Below, piece by piece: positions 37,240 through 48,867 of a stretch of 64,000 bases of DNA (the first letter of the stretch is position 1; each line of letters opens with the position of its first letter). The DNA is from Bifidobacterium pseudolongum subsp. globosum (lineage in GTDB: Bacteria; Actinomycetota; Actinomycetes; Actinomycetales; Bifidobacteriaceae), in the NCBI RefSeq assembly GCF_000741295.1, contig NZ_JGZG01000008.1:119462-183461 (forward strand), in the 5' to 3' direction. A program made the translations under genes and the position numbers. Below the pieces are notes generated by a model. That model worked only from the letters and a program-made list of their open reading frames with translations, was not told the origin of the DNA and did no database searches.

Positions 37240-37308
37240 AATGACGTTCGACATTGGCCATTGATTCGTGGTGCAGTACGCATCTTCGTGAAGGACGACA
37301 CAGCAAGC

Positions 37309-39375
37309 ATGAGTGAAGCTGCAAATATGCCCGAAAACAAGCTGATCGACGGGCGCTACCGCATTGTGCGCAAAATCGCGGACGGCGGCATGGCCACGGT
37401 CTATCAGGCGGTGGACGTGCGGTTGGGGCGCGATGTGGCGCTCAAGATCATGCACATCCAACTCGCGCAGGGACCGCACCGCGACCAGTTCGTGGAACGC
37501 TTCCGACGCGAGGCGAACTCGGCGGCCGCCATCGCGAACCCGCACGTCGTGCAGGTGTACGACACCGGAGAGAACGACGGGCTCGACTACCTCGTGATGG
37601 AATATGTGCACGGTGTGAACCTGCGGCACGAGATGCAGACGAAGCGCACCTTCAGTGTGCGCGAGACGCTGCGCGTCGTCTCCGAAACGCTCAATGGCCT
37701 CGCCGCGGCGCACCGCGCAGGCGTCGTGCACCGCGACATCAAACCCGAGAACATCCTGATCAACGACCGCGGGCGTGTGCAGATCACCGACTTCGGCCTG
37801 GCCAAGGCCGCCTCGCAGGCCACGCTCTCCTCAACCGGCATGCTGCTCGGCACCGCCGCCTACCTTGCGCCCGAGATGATCGAGAACAATCTGGCCACAC
37901 CGCAGGGCGACTGCTATTCCGTCGGCATCATGGCGTGGGAGATGCTCACCGGGCAGGTGCCGTTCCTCGCGGACAATCCCGTGACGATGGTGTTCAAGCA
38001 TGTGAACGAGAACGTGCCGTCGGTCGCCACGGTCTGCACCGGGATCGACCCGCAGGTGGCGCGGTTCATCTCGTATCTGACGAACCGCGACGTGAACGAC
38101 CGCCCCGCCGACGCCTCGCAGGCCCTCGACCGTCTCAACGCCCTCATGCGCACTCTTCCGCCCCAGGCCCTGCAATACCGCTTCGACCCGGATGCGCCGG
38201 CACCGAACGCCACAACGGTGCTGCCAGTGGGCGGCAAGGCTCAGACAGGACCCACCGCCGCGAAGCTGAACGACCGCACACAGGCCGTACCGATGGCGGG
38301 TGCCGCGACGGCCGCTTCGACGCCGTACACACCACGGCCGTCTGCACCGCCCACGGCCGCCAACGCCGATGCCACGCCGACCCAAGTGCACCATGGCATG
38401 TCCACGGGCAAGCGCTGGGCAATCGGCGTCGCCATCGCCGCCGCGGTGTTGGCTCTGGGAGGCGCCGCGGGATGGGGATGGTGGTATTACGCCGGTCCGG
38501 GCAGCTACTACGAGATGCCGCAGATTGAGGCGTTGCACTGCCAGAAGAACGCGCCGTGCAAGATCGCCGGTGTGCCGTGGGCCGATTACGAGAAGGCGCT
38601 GAAGGCCGCCGGCATTGCGTACGAGACATCCAAATCGTACAGCGACACCGTGCCGGAGGGCGACATCATCTCCACCGACCCCGAATTCGTGAACGCGCAT
38701 GTGAGCAAACGCGGCGACCTGCAGAAGGTCCGTGTCATCGTCTCGCAAGGCGTGCAGCAGTCGACGGTGCCGGACGACATCATGTCCTCGACCGACCCGC
38801 TCGCCTCGCTCAAACGCGCCGGGTTCACCAACATCGTGCATAGCGCCGATACGGACGAGTGGTCGCTCGATGTGCCCGAAGGCGAGGTCATCTCGATCAC
38901 GCCGGAGGCCGGCACCACCGTCGACCACAACGAGCCCGTCGATGTGGTGCTCTCGAAGGGCCCGATGCCGGTGTCGATGCCCGAGGTCGTCGGCAAACCC
39001 GCGTCGGACGTGAAGGCGGCGCTCGAAGAGGACAAGCTCACCGTGACGACGAACGAGGAGTTCAGCGACACCGTGCCCGCCGGTCAGGTCATGTCGAGCT
39101 CCGAAGACGCCGGCGCCCAGCTGCACTGGGGTGACTCGGTGCATCTCGTGGTCTCGAAGGGCCCTGAGATGGGGACAGTTCCAGATGTGATTGATAAATC
39201 CCCGAGCGAGGCAACTAAAATCCTTGAAGAGGCAGGCTTCCGAGTCAAAGTCGAGAAAAAGTTGGGCATAGAAGTGCTCCATCGTGTCATTGAACAGAAT
39301 CCCGCAAAAGATTCTTCAGTCAGACTACGAGATACTAATGGAGACCCCACCGTTATTACTATCAAAATTGTATAG
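37309..39375 (+). CDS. pknB: PASTA-domain Ser/Thr protein kinase (PknB-like)
   Basis: A membrane kinase that senses peptidoglycan fragments and controls cell-wall growth and division. The 688-residue protein has a cytoplasmic kinase (residues ~10-270) with IADGGMATVYQA, catalytic VVHRDIKPENILIN, DFGLAKA and GTAAYLAPEMI; a disordered juxtamembrane; one membrane helix (about 369-392, RWAIGVAIAAAVLALGG); and four PASTA repeats outside (~397-688). The last repeat (from about 39170) is AT-rich, about 44% GC by hand count over 39181-39375, against about 65% in the preceding sequence. Start ATG 37309 is chosen; 37327 is an alternative. It follows the prenyl synthase. Confidence 0.94.
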   Translation: MSEAANMPENKLIDGRYRIVRKIADGGMATVYQAVDVRLGRDVALKIMHIQLAQGPHRDQFVERFRREANSAAAIANPHVVQVYDTGENDGLDYLVMEYVHGVNLRHEMQTKRTFSVRETLRVVSETLNGLAAAHRAGVVHRDIKPENILINDRGRVQITDFGLAKAASQATLSSTGMLLGTAAYLAPEMIENNLATPQGDCYSVGIMAWEMLTGQVPFLADNPVTMVFKHVNENVPSVATVCTGIDPQVARFISYLTNRDVNDRPADASQALDRLNALMRTLPPQALQYRFDPDAPAPNATTVLPVGGKAQTGPTAAKLNDRTQAVPMAGAATAASTPYTPRPSAPPTAANADATPTQVHHGMSTGKRWAIGVAIAAAVLALGGAAGWGWWYYAGPGSYYEMPQIEALHCQKNAPCKIAGVPWADYEKALKAAGIAYETSKSYSDTVPEGDIISTDPEFVNAHVSKRGDLQKVRVIVSQGVQQSTVPDDIMSSTDPLASLKRAGFTNIVHSADTDEWSLDVPEGEVISITPEAGTTVDHNEPVDVVLSKGPMPVSMPEVVGKPASDVKAALEEDKLTVTTNEEFSDTVPAGQVMSSSEDAGAQLHWGDSVHLVVSKGPEMGTVPDVIDKSPSEATKILEEAGFRVKVEKKLGIEVLHRVIEQNPAKDSSVRLRDTNGDPTVITIKIV

Positions 39376-39386
39376 TTCAAATAAGT

Positions 39387-39430
39387 AAGAAGGTGCGGGA
39401 ACAGTTTTTTGACTGTTCCCGCACCTTCTT
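39387..39430. terminator. Bidirectional terminator, pknB / plsC
   Basis: A perfect 19-bp stem AAGAAGGTGCGGGAACAGT (39387-39405) with its complement at 39412-39430 and a 6-base TTTTTG loop, between convergent pknB and plsC stops. This is one of the longest perfect intergenic hairpins in the window. Confidence 0.85.
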
Positions 39431-39448
39431 GTTCATAATTTCATTTGG

Positions 39449-40159
39449 CTACTCGGCTTTAGCGGCGTCAAGCGTCTGCTGTTCCTCCTGCATCTGCTTC
39501 TTGACGACCTGCGCATATTCGGGCACGTATTCCTGACCGCTCATCTGCTGGATCTGCTTGACGACGCGGTCGGTCAGTTCGCGCAGCATCTCGTGGGTCA
39601 CCTGGTCGGACGGCGTCTTCGGCACATCGATCGGTGTGCCGTAGATCACCGTGCTCTTGCCTTTGCCCGGGATGATCTGCCCGGGCTTCTGGATCTCGCG
39701 CGACCCGATGATCGCGGTGGGGATGATCGGGCAGCCGGTTTCCAACGCGAGGCGCGCGGCACCGGTGTGCCCCTTGTACAGGCGTCCGTCGGGGCTGCGG
39801 GTGCCCTCCACATGGATGCCGAACAGCTCGCCGCTTTCGATGATCTCGCGCGCATGCTCGAGGGCGCCGAGCGACTTCGAGCCGCCGGAACGGTCCACGG
39901 GGAACACGCCGACCGACGTGAACCACCATTTCTTGAACTTGCCCTTGAGCCCCTTGCCTTCGAAGTATTCGGCCTTGCCCATGAAGTGAATCATGCGCGG
40001 ACATGTCAGCGGCAACAGCGCGTCGTCGATGACGGCCAAGTGGTTCGCCGCGATGATGCCACCGCCCTGACGTGGGATGTTCTCGAGACCCACTGCGGTC
40101 GGATGCATGCGATGCCGTGCGATCGGCCCCAGCGTCTTCACGAAAAACCAATACAGCAT
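39449..40159 (-). CDS. plsC: 1-acyl-glycerol-3-phosphate acyltransferase
   Basis: Acylates lysophosphatidic acid to phosphatidic acid at the inner membrane. The 236-residue protein has the acyltransferase motif NHLAVIDD (NHxxxxD, motif I), the FPVDRSGG region (II) and EGTRSPDGRL (III), then PIIPTAIIGSREI (IV). Start ATG at 40159 (MLYWFFVK) follows GGAAGGAA; a hydrophobic N-terminal stretch may embed it in the membrane. It diverges from a small membrane protein 52 bases away and converges on the kinase through a strong terminator. Confidence 0.93.
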   Translation of the reverse strand: MLYWFFVKTLGPIARHRMHPTAVGLENIPRQGGGIIAANHLAVIDDALLPLTCPRMIHFMGKAEYFEGKGLKGKFKKWWFTSVGVFPVDRSGGSKSLGALEHAREIIESGELFGIHVEGTRSPDGRLYKGHTGAARLALETGCPIIPTAIIGSREIQKPGQIIPGKGKSTVIYGTPIDVPKTPSDQVTHEMLRELTDRVVKQIQQMSGQEYVPEYAQVVKKQMQEEQQTLDAAKAE

Positions 40160-40211
40160 GCGTCGGTTCCTTCCCCTGCGGTTGACTGTCCGCTTGATTA
40201 CAGTAGTGCGT

Positions 40212-40742
40212 ATGACTGACCACAACAATAGCAGCACAGGCGACTCGACAGGGGCCGCAGGGTCATCGGGCGGCTCGGGTGACGATTGGGAGGCGTTCCT
40301 CTCCGAACATCAACATGAACTGCACGACATCGAGCATTCGAAGACCGCCCGCAAGTTCAACAAGCACGCCGAACGGCAGGAAAAGCAGACGCTCGTCTCG
40401 GTGCACGACCTGACGAGCGACGCATTCGTGGGCGGTGGGGGCCCGCGCGACTACCGCTCGAGCTGGCTCGACACCGACGACGTGATGGACCAGTACGGCG
40501 CCGGGTTCACTCCCCCGAACCCGGACCTTTCCGACATCAAACGGTCACGGCTTGTGTTCGGCCTCATCTTCATGATTGGCATCGTCGGCATCATCGCCAC
40601 CGTGTTCATACCGCACATGGCCTCCGTGCTGGGCGTGGTGTTCGCGCTGTGCATCCTCGTGGGTGCCGGCGGACTGTTGGCCCAGCACAAAGGCCATGAC
40701 GAAACGAAGTGCGACGAATTCGACGACGGCGCGCGCGTGTGA
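40212..40742 (+). CDS. Conserved actinobacterial membrane protein
   Basis: A 176-residue protein. Residues 1-110 are hydrophilic and Ser/Gly/Asp/His-rich; two hydrophobic segments follow (LVFGLIFMIGIVGIIATVF and SVLGVVFALCILVGAGGLL), and the C-terminus is acidic and cytoplasmic or external (GHDETKCDEFDDGARV). I recall similar small membrane proteins next to plsC or trpD in bifidobacteria but cannot name a function. ATG at 40212; upstream sequence has no strong RBS. It diverges from plsC and converges with trpD, whose stop is 10 bases past its own stop. Confidence 0.72.
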   Translation: MTDHNNSSTGDSTGAAGSSGGSGDDWEAFLSEHQHELHDIEHSKTARKFNKHAERQEKQTLVSVHDLTSDAFVGGGGPRDYRSSWLDTDDVMDQYGAGFTPPNPDLSDIKRSRLVFGLIFMIGIVGIIATVFIPHMASVLGVVFALCILVGAGGLLAQHKGHDETKCDEFDDGARV

Positions 40743-40752
40743 CCGCGGTGGT

Positions 40753-41802
40753 TCAGCCGCGGTGCGACTGGGCCACCGCAATCCATTCGTCGAGCAATGC
40801 CGCCGCCTTGCCTGAATCCACCACCTGCTGCGCGATTGTGTAGGCTTCGCGGAAACGGTCTGCGAGCGCGCCGTTGGACACCAGACGACCGTCGGCGACA
40901 ATCGCCGAGGCGGCGTTCAGCAGCGCGGTGGAACGGAACGGAACCGGCTTGCCCGCGAGCAGGTCGCGCACGGCCTGCGCGTTCTGTGCAGGTTCGCCGC
41001 CGCGCAGGTCCTCGATGACGACCGGATCGAGGCCCAGTTCCGCAACCGGGTCGAACGTGGTTTCACGCACGTCGCCATCACCGAATTCCCAGACGCTGAT
41101 CGGCCCGGTGGGAGCCATCTCGTCGAGCCCCTCGTTCGACGTGTAGACCATGCCGGTCTGCCCGTTCGCCGCATAGACGGCAGCCATGACCGGGCTCATC
41201 GCACGGTTCGCGCAGCCGATCGCCATATGCTTCGGCTTTGCCGGATTGGTCAGGGGACCCAGCACGTTGAACACGCAGGGCACGCCAAGGGCCGCGCGCA
41301 CCGGCCCCACAAAACGCATGGCCGGGTGGAAGGTCTTGGCGAAGGCGAAGGTGATGCCCACCTCGTCGGCCACCGCGGCCACGGCCTGCGGATCGAGGTC
41401 GAGCGGCAGGCCGAGCGCCTCGAGGCAGTCGGCGGCGCCGCACTTCGAAGAGGCGGCACGGTTGCCGTGCTTCACGATCGTCACGCCCGCGGCGGCGGCG
41501 ATGACCGCGCCCATCGTGGAGAGATTGACCGTGTGCATGCCGTCACCGCCGGTGCCGACGATGTCGGTGCATTCCGCCTGCACGTCGAGCGGCACCGCAT
41601 GCGCGACCATCGCCTTGGCGGCGCCGGCCACCTCCTCTTGCGTCAGGCCAAGCTGCTGCTGCGTGGCGAGCACGGCGCCCACCGCAGCCGGATCGGCGTT
41701 GCCGCGCATCAGGTCATCGACGAACCACTCCGTCTCTTCCGCGGTCAAATGCTCCCCACGCACGAGTTTGCTCAGATTCGACTTCCATGTGACCTGTTCC
41801 AT
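40753..41802 (-). CDS. trpD: Anthranilate phosphoribosyltransferase
   Basis: Second step of tryptophan synthesis, joining anthranilate and PRPP. The 349-residue protein shows the PRPP-binding GTGGDGMHTVNLSTMGA and KHGNRAASSKCGAADCLEALG, and the N-terminal helical domain (ETEWFVDDLMRGNADPAAVGA). Start ATG at 41802 (MEQVTWK) follows AAGGAG. Other trp genes are not in view, so it is a stand-alone gene here. It converges with the small membrane protein, and upstream there is a short inverted-repeat (about 41873-41913) that could be a leader or operator, without visible Trp codons. Confidence 0.95.
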   Translation of the reverse strand: MEQVTWKSNLSKLVRGEHLTAEETEWFVDDLMRGNADPAAVGAVLATQQQLGLTQEEVAGAAKAMVAHAVPLDVQAECTDIVGTGGDGMHTVNLSTMGAVIAAAAGVTIVKHGNRAASSKCGAADCLEALGLPLDLDPQAVAAVADEVGITFAFAKTFHPAMRFVGPVRAALGVPCVFNVLGPLTNPAKPKHMAIGCANRAMSPVMAAVYAANGQTGMVYTSNEGLDEMAPTGPISVWEFGDGDVRETTFDPVAELGLDPVVIEDLRGGEPAQNAQAVRDLLAGKPVPFRSTALLNAASAIVADGRLVSNGALADRFREAYTIAQQVVDSGKAAALLDEWIAVAQSHRG

Positions 41803-41960
41803 AGCGCTCCTTACGGCTTGCGGCACAATGCCGACGTTGTTACGCACAGTCTAGGAAACCCATGCAACAAGCATGTCTCCACGCCCATATCATGGGCATG
41901 CGCCCCACAACCGGCACCGAGCACGGCATCCAGGTCAGTCCGCTGTAGACGGGCGATTAT

Positions 41961-42002
41961 ATGGGAGGGCTCCGCAACCAGTTGGCTGCGGAGCCCTCCC
42001 AT
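41961..42002 (-). terminator. Hairpin terminator downstream of secA
   Basis: A perfect 16-bp stem, ATGGGAGGGCTCCGCA (41961-41976) and TGCGGAGCCCTCCCAT (41987-42002), with a 10-base loop. It lies 36 bases after the secA stop and before the trpD leader. Confidence 0.82.
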
Positions 42003-42037
42003 GTCGTTTATCAGTGGCTGGTCACCTGTGGGTCAAC

Positions 42038-44971
<2,934 letters not shown>

Positions 44972-45122
44972 TTTCACTCCCTTGGTGTGCTTGGTCTGAT
45001 GACTAACACAACTAACAATAATCCTGAGAGCGAAATTGTTCCCAATTCCTCGGCCTTTTTACGAAACTATAGTGTTGTTGACACAAAACCCACGTATTTC
45101 CTGACAGAAGTGACTTCGTTTG

Positions 45123-45168
45123 CATGAGCAACGCCACCCTGCTTCCTCGCAGGGTGGCGTTGCTCATG
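45123..45168 (-). terminator. Hairpin terminator downstream of hpf
   Basis: A perfect 19-bp stem CATGAGCAACGCCACCCTG / CAGGGTGGCGTTGCTCATG with an 8-base loop, 31 bases after the hpf stop and before the secA promoter region. Confidence 0.83.
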
Positions 45169-45198
45169 CCATGCGCCTATGCGGGCGCACCAGACCAC

Positions 45199-45885
45199 TC
45201 AGGCGTTCTTGGCTTCCTGGGCCTTCTTGACATTCTCCGGGGTGTCGATCTCGAAGACGCCGTAGCTCCAGCCGTGACGGTGGTAGACGACCGATGGGCG
45301 CATCGTGTCTTTGTTGACGAACAGGAAGAAGTCGTGGCCGATCAGCTCCATCTCGTAGAGCGCCTCGTCGATGCTCATCGGTTCGGCGACGTGCAGCTTA
45401 CGGCGAATCACGATCGGGGTGTCACCGACGTGCACTTCGATCGACTCACCGGGGCCGAGGTCGGAAGCGACAGCGGCGGCCGGGCTGTTGGCGTCTGCAG
45501 CGTCGCCCATGATGTCTTCCTCTTCCTCGGACGGCGGCACGAACTGGCCGGCGTCCACCGGCACCGGGCTGTAGTTCTTGCGATGGTCCTTGCGACGGTC
45601 GCGTGCGCGGCGCAGGCGCAGCGTGAGCTTATCGAGGGCCAAGTCGAGCGCGCTGATCTCGTCAGCGCTCGAAGCCTCGGCGCGCACCACGGTGGAGCCG
45701 GCGATGACGGTCAGCTCGACGCGGATGGCGGTGTCATGCATACGCGGATTGCCCTCGTGCGACAGCACAATCTGCACGCGCTGCGCGTCGGGGGCGATTG
45801 CGGTCACACGATTCATCTTGCTTTCGACGACGTCACGGAACTTCTGCTTGATCTGAATGTGACGGCCGGTAAGAACGATATCCAT
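45199..45885 (-). CDS. hpf: Long-form ribosome hibernation promoting factor
   Basis: Dimerises 70S ribosomes into 100S particles in stationary phase. The 228-residue protein has the N-terminal RaiA domain (MDIVLTGRHIQIKQKFRDV, then DLALDKLTLRLRRARDRRKDH) and the C-terminal dimerisation domain (IVIRRKLHVAEPMSIDEALYEMELIGHDFFLFVN), separated by an acidic linker. Start ATG at 45885 follows AGGGAGG. It is directly upstream of secA on the minus strand, an order common in actinobacteria, but a strong terminator separates the two here. Confidence 0.96.
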   Translation of the reverse strand: MDIVLTGRHIQIKQKFRDVVESKMNRVTAIAPDAQRVQIVLSHEGNPRMHDTAIRVELTVIAGSTVVRAEASSADEISALDLALDKLTLRLRRARDRRKDHRKNYSPVPVDAGQFVPPSEEEEDIMGDAADANSPAAAVASDLGPGESIEVHVGDTPIVIRRKLHVAEPMSIDEALYEMELIGHDFFLFVNKDTMRPSVVYHRHGWSYGVFEIDTPENVKKAQEAKNA

Positions 45886-46040
45886 GTGGACCTCCCTAGA
45901 CTCAAGCGGCTTTCGCCGCTATATACGGACCGATACGGCGAAACCGCCGTCCGGATATGACCCATTGTAGCCGACGCCTCGCGGCGAAATGCACACCATG
46001 CCCACGGTTGGACTGTTTTGAGGCTATCGGCGCCAATATG

Positions 46041-46070
46041 TGGACCACGGGTCCCTCCCGATGCTACAAT
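46041..46070 (+). promoter_or_regulatory. Candidate promoter of rnpB
   Basis: TGGACC (46041-46046) and TACAAT (46065-46070), 18 bases apart, precede the RNA by about 9 bases. The -10 fits well; the -35 is weak, with four of six consensus bases. Confidence 0.5.
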
Positions 46071-46077
46071 GCAAAGG

Positions 46078-46434
46078 TTGAGACCTCTCGATGGCCGCGA
46101 CCGCGCTTGCGCGGTTGAGGAACTTCCGGGCTCCGCAGAGCACGATGGCGGATAACGTCCGCCCAGGGCGACCTGAGAGATAGCGCAGCAGAGAACAGAC
46201 CGCCGGCACATGTGCCGGTAAGGGTGAAACGGCGGTGTAAGAGACCACCGGGCCGCTGGCAACAGTCGGCCGCATGGCAAGCCTCATCGGGAGCAAGGCC
46301 AAGCAGAAGGCGTTTGAGGGCTGCTCGCCCAATGCCTTCGGGTAGGCTGCTAGAGCCTGACGGCGACGTCAGGTCGAGATGGATGGCCATCCGTGCCCAT
46401 AGGGCACGACAGAACCCGGGGTATGAGGGGTCTC
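46078..46434 (+). ncRNA. rnpB: RNase P RNA (type A)
   Basis: Catalytic RNA that matures tRNA 5' ends. The conserved P4/CRI region GAGGAACTTCCGGGCTCC near the 5' end and its partner GACAGAACCCGGGGTATGAG near the 3' end are both present, and terminal P1 pairs GAGACCTCTC (46080-46089) with GAGGGGTCTC (46425-46434). The internal CAACAGTCGGCCG and TAAGAGACCACC elements are also typical. It is convergent with recX, ending next to the recX stop codon. Exact ends are estimated from P1. Confidence 0.93.
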
Positions 46435-46436
46435 AC

Positions 46437-47123
46437 TTATTCCTCGCTTGCATCGGCCGAGAACAAGGCATGGGCAACTTCGCGCAGCACTTGGGGATCA
46501 TGGCCTTTGCGGCCGCCTGCACCCCAGAACCTGCGGCGCCGCACCTCCACACTGCACGCACGCGCCTTACGCGCCACGCTACGGCCCAATTCCCATGCGG
46601 CTTCGTCGAAGACGCCTTGTTCGGCCGCCTCCTGCGCCACGGATTGGGCGATGGCGCGGTCGACGCCTTTGCGAGTGAGCTCGATGACCGCGCCGCGCAT
46701 GCCCATCATGCGGCTGACGCATGCGCGCACCACCATGCGCGCATAGTCCTCGTCGTCAAGCAACCGCAATTCGACAAGACGGTCGATGACCGCATCGATG
46801 ACCTGAGGCTCATACCCGCGCTCCGCAAGCTTGCCGCGCAATCCGCCGGTCGAGCGTGCGGCGGCGTCGAGGAGCCTCAGTGCGGCCTCCTTGCAGGCCT
46901 CTTCGTCCTGCGGGGTCTCGGTGAGCGTATAACCGAATCCGCTCCCCCGCCGTACGCGCACGGCATCACACCCACCCTTGGTATGGCGCGCACCGCCATC
47001 ACGGTGCTTGCCACTGCGGGCCGTGGTGGGTGTGGGCGAATGTGGGGTGGCCGGTTCAGGCGTCTCGGCGGCGCCAGCGCCAGCCACCCCATGTTCACGC
47101 AGAAATTCCTCGGCGGAGATCAT
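46437..47123 (-). CDS. recX: RecA regulator RecX
   Basis: Modulates RecA filaments. The 228-residue protein has a proline/threonine-rich N-terminal third, probably disordered, followed by the helical RecX repeats: LRGKLAERGYEPQVIDAVID, LLDDEDYARMVVR and a third repeat (AIAQSVAQEAAEQGVF). Its stop is just beside the 3' end of rnpB. The start at 47123 is 15 bases after the recA stop, so it is cotranscribed with recA and probably translated from the same mRNA at lower level. Confidence 0.93.
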   Translation of the reverse strand: MISAEEFLREHGVAGAGAAETPEPATPHSPTPTTARSGKHRDGGARHTKGGCDAVRVRRGSGFGYTLTETPQDEEACKEAALRLLDAAARSTGGLRGKLAERGYEPQVIDAVIDRLVELRLLDDEDYARMVVRACVSRMMGMRGAVIELTRKGVDRAIAQSVAQEAAEQGVFDEAAWELGRSVARKARACSVEVRRRRFWGAGGRKGHDPQVLREVAHALFSADASEE

Positions 47124-47138
47124 GCCTGCACCTTGCGG

Positions 47139-48275
47139 TCAGTTCTTCTTGGGGGCGTCTTCCACCGGCTGCCCCTCGATTGTGGCCTCGACCGTGTCGC
47201 CCTGCGCGAATTCGTCTTCGCCGGCAATCAGGCCGTACGAGACTTTGACCTTGTGCTCGATCTCATCGACCACGCCCGGGTTGTCTTTGAGGAACTTGCG
47301 CACATTCTCACGCCCCTGCCCCAACTGGTCGCCTTCGTAGGTGAACCACGACCCTGACTTCTTGACGATGCCGGTCTCGAGCGCCATGTCGAGCACGGAA
47401 CCTTCACGCGAGATGCCCTCGCCATACAGCACATCGAACTCTGCGGTCTTGAACGGTGGCGCCATCTTGTTCTTCACCACCTTGACCTTGGTGCGGTTGC
47501 CCACGGCGTCCTCACCGTTCTTGAGCGTCTGGATGCGGCGGATGTCCATACGCACCGAGGCATAGAACTTGAGCGCCTTGCCGCCGGTGGTGGTCTCGGG
47601 ACTGCCGAAGAAGACGCCGATCTTCTCGCGCAGCTGATTGATGAAGATCGCGGTCGTGTTCGCCTGCGCGAGCGCGCCGGTCATCTTGCGCAGCGCCTGG
47701 CTCATCAGACGCGCCTGCAGACCCACGTGACTGTCACCCATGTCGCCTTCGATCTCGGCCTTCGGCACGAGCGCCGCCACGGAGTCGATGACGATCACGT
47801 CGAGCGCACCGGAGCGGATGAGCATGTCGGCGATCTCAAGCGCCTGCTCGCCGTTGTCCGGCTGCGAGACGATCAGTGAATCCGTATCGACGCCGAGATT
47901 GCGCGCATACACCGGGTCGAGCGCGTGCTCGGCGTCGATGAACGCCGCGACGCCGCCATTGCGCTGCGCGTTGGCCACCACATGGAGCGCAAGGGTCGTC
48001 TTGCCCGAGGATTCCGGGCCGTAGATCTCCACCACGCGGCCACGCGGCAGCCCGCCGATGCCCAACGCCATGTCGAGCGCCAGCGAACCGGTGGGAATGA
48101 CCTCCACATCCTGTTCGGGCCGGTCGCCCAACCGCATGGCCGACCCCTTGCCGAAGCTCTTCTCGACCTGTTGCAATGCGGTGTCAAGGGCCGCCTGACG
48201 GCGTGGATCGATCTTCGGTGCCTCGCCGTCCTGCGCCGCCGCCTTGGTTTTGTCTGCCTTCGTCTGCGTAGCCAT
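47139..48275 (-). CDS. recA: Recombinase RecA
   Basis: Strand exchange and SOS coprotease. The 378-residue protein has Walker [16 protein letters not shown], the L1/L2 loops ([44 protein letters not shown]) and C-terminal region [16 protein letters not shown]. The ATG at 48275 (MATQTKADK) is preferred to that at 48293, since AAGGAG lies 9 bases before it. An SOS box at 48447-48461 precedes it. DUF3046 is upstream and recX downstream, the common actinobacterial order. Confidence 0.98.
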   Translation of the reverse strand: MATQTKADKTKAAAQDGEAPKIDPRRQAALDTALQQVEKSFGKGSAMRLGDRPEQDVEVIPTGSLALDMALGIGGLPRGRVVEIYGPESSGKTTLALHVVANAQRNGGVAAFIDAEHALDPVYARNLGVDTDSLIVSQPDNGEQALEIADMLIRSGALDVIVIDSVAALVPKAEIEGDMGDSHVGLQARLMSQALRKMTGALAQANTTAIFINQLREKIGVFFGSPETTTGGKALKFYASVRMDIRRIQTLKNGEDAVGNRTKVKVVKNKMAPPFKTAEFDVLYGEGISREGSVLDMALETGIVKKSGSWFTYEGDQLGQGRENVRKFLKDNPGVVDEIEHKVKVSYGLIAGEDEFAQGDTVEATIEGQPVEDAPKKN

Positions 48276-48446
48276 CGCTTGGTTCTCCTTCATGTTCTGC
48301 CGAATGGTGTGCCCATACGCTAACGCGCCATGCAGCCGCCATCAACTTGTGCAGGGGCATGTGGTCGGACGCCCCGCCCATCCACAATGGGCGCGACCGG
48401 CACTCCGGCAAGCCCTGCGTGCTGCGCTCCATCATACCCGACAATG

Positions 48447-48461
48447 CGAACATTTGTTCGA
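48447..48461 (-). promoter_or_regulatory. LexA (SOS) box and recA promoter
   Basis: CGAACATTTGTTCGA matches the actinobacterial and Bacillus-type SOS box (CGAAC-N4-GTTCG) about 172 bases before the recA start. A TATGAT -10-like hexamer lies downstream (48431-48436 on the minus strand). LexA repression of recA is inferred. Confidence 0.75.
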
Positions 48462-48489
48462 ATGTGTGCCATGTGCGGCGAGTCGCGGA

Positions 48490-48732
48490 TCAGCCGCGGA
48501 AATCGACCGGCAACGGCGGCGCCGTATGGTCCTTGCCCCAGCGCTTGCTGTCTGGAATGCCCATCTGGTCACACAGCACGTTCCACACCACACGCGGCTC
48601 CTCACCGCGCTCCAGCGCCTCCACAACGGTGGCGCCGCCGAGCTTGGTGAGCCCTTGGTCGTGTGCCAGCGCACGCCCGTAACTGCGCCCGAAGACCTCT
48701 TCCAACAATTGCCAAAACTCACGTTCACGCAT
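48490..48732 (-). CDS. DUF3046 family protein
   Basis: An 80-residue protein (MREREFWQLLEEVFG..., then LTKLGGATVVEALERGEEP and VWNVLCDQMGIPDSKRWG) of the DUF3046 family found next to recA in actinobacteria. It is small, soluble and helical, with no known function. ATG at 48732 lacks a good RBS (GGTGGGCT only). It lies between clgR and recA on the same strand. A 31-bp perfect inverted repeat is 39 bases upstream of its start, which could affect its transcription. The reading in earlier in-frame codons would enter that repeat and is not used. Confidence 0.8.
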   Translation of the reverse strand: MREREFWQLLEEVFGRSYGRALAHDQGLTKLGGATVVEALERGEEPRVVWNVLCDQMGIPDSKRWGKDHTAPPLPVDFRG

Positions 48733-48770
48733 AGCCCACCACTGTATCGCACGCATCCGCCCACCATACA

Positions 48771-48852
48771 TATGGCTTGGCGCCGTGCGCCCGGCCGGCA
48801 GCGTTGCGGGTTCCCGCTGTACTGCCGGCCGGGCGCACGGCGCCAAGCCATA
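48771..48852. repeat. 31-bp perfect inverted repeat with 20-base loop
   Basis: Arms 48771-48801 and 48822-48852 are perfectly complementary and very GC-rich, beginning TATGGCTTGGCGCC. The 20-base loop contains GCGGG-TT-CCCGC, a second hairpin. It lies between the clgR stop (48868) and DUF3046. It may terminate clgR transcription, but it is far longer than the other terminators here. Confidence 0.9.
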
Positions 48853-48867
48853 GAGATAGGTTGAAAA

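Noticed and set aside
41873..41913. Inverted repeat upstream of trpD as a Trp attenuator
   Set aside because: No leader peptide with Trp codons and no alternative pairing with a terminator could be found.
48771..48846. Longer N-terminus for DUF3046 starting in the inverted repeat
   Set aside because: It would place an Ala/Pro/Arg string that is only the repeat arm in translation before a conserved domain start at 48732.
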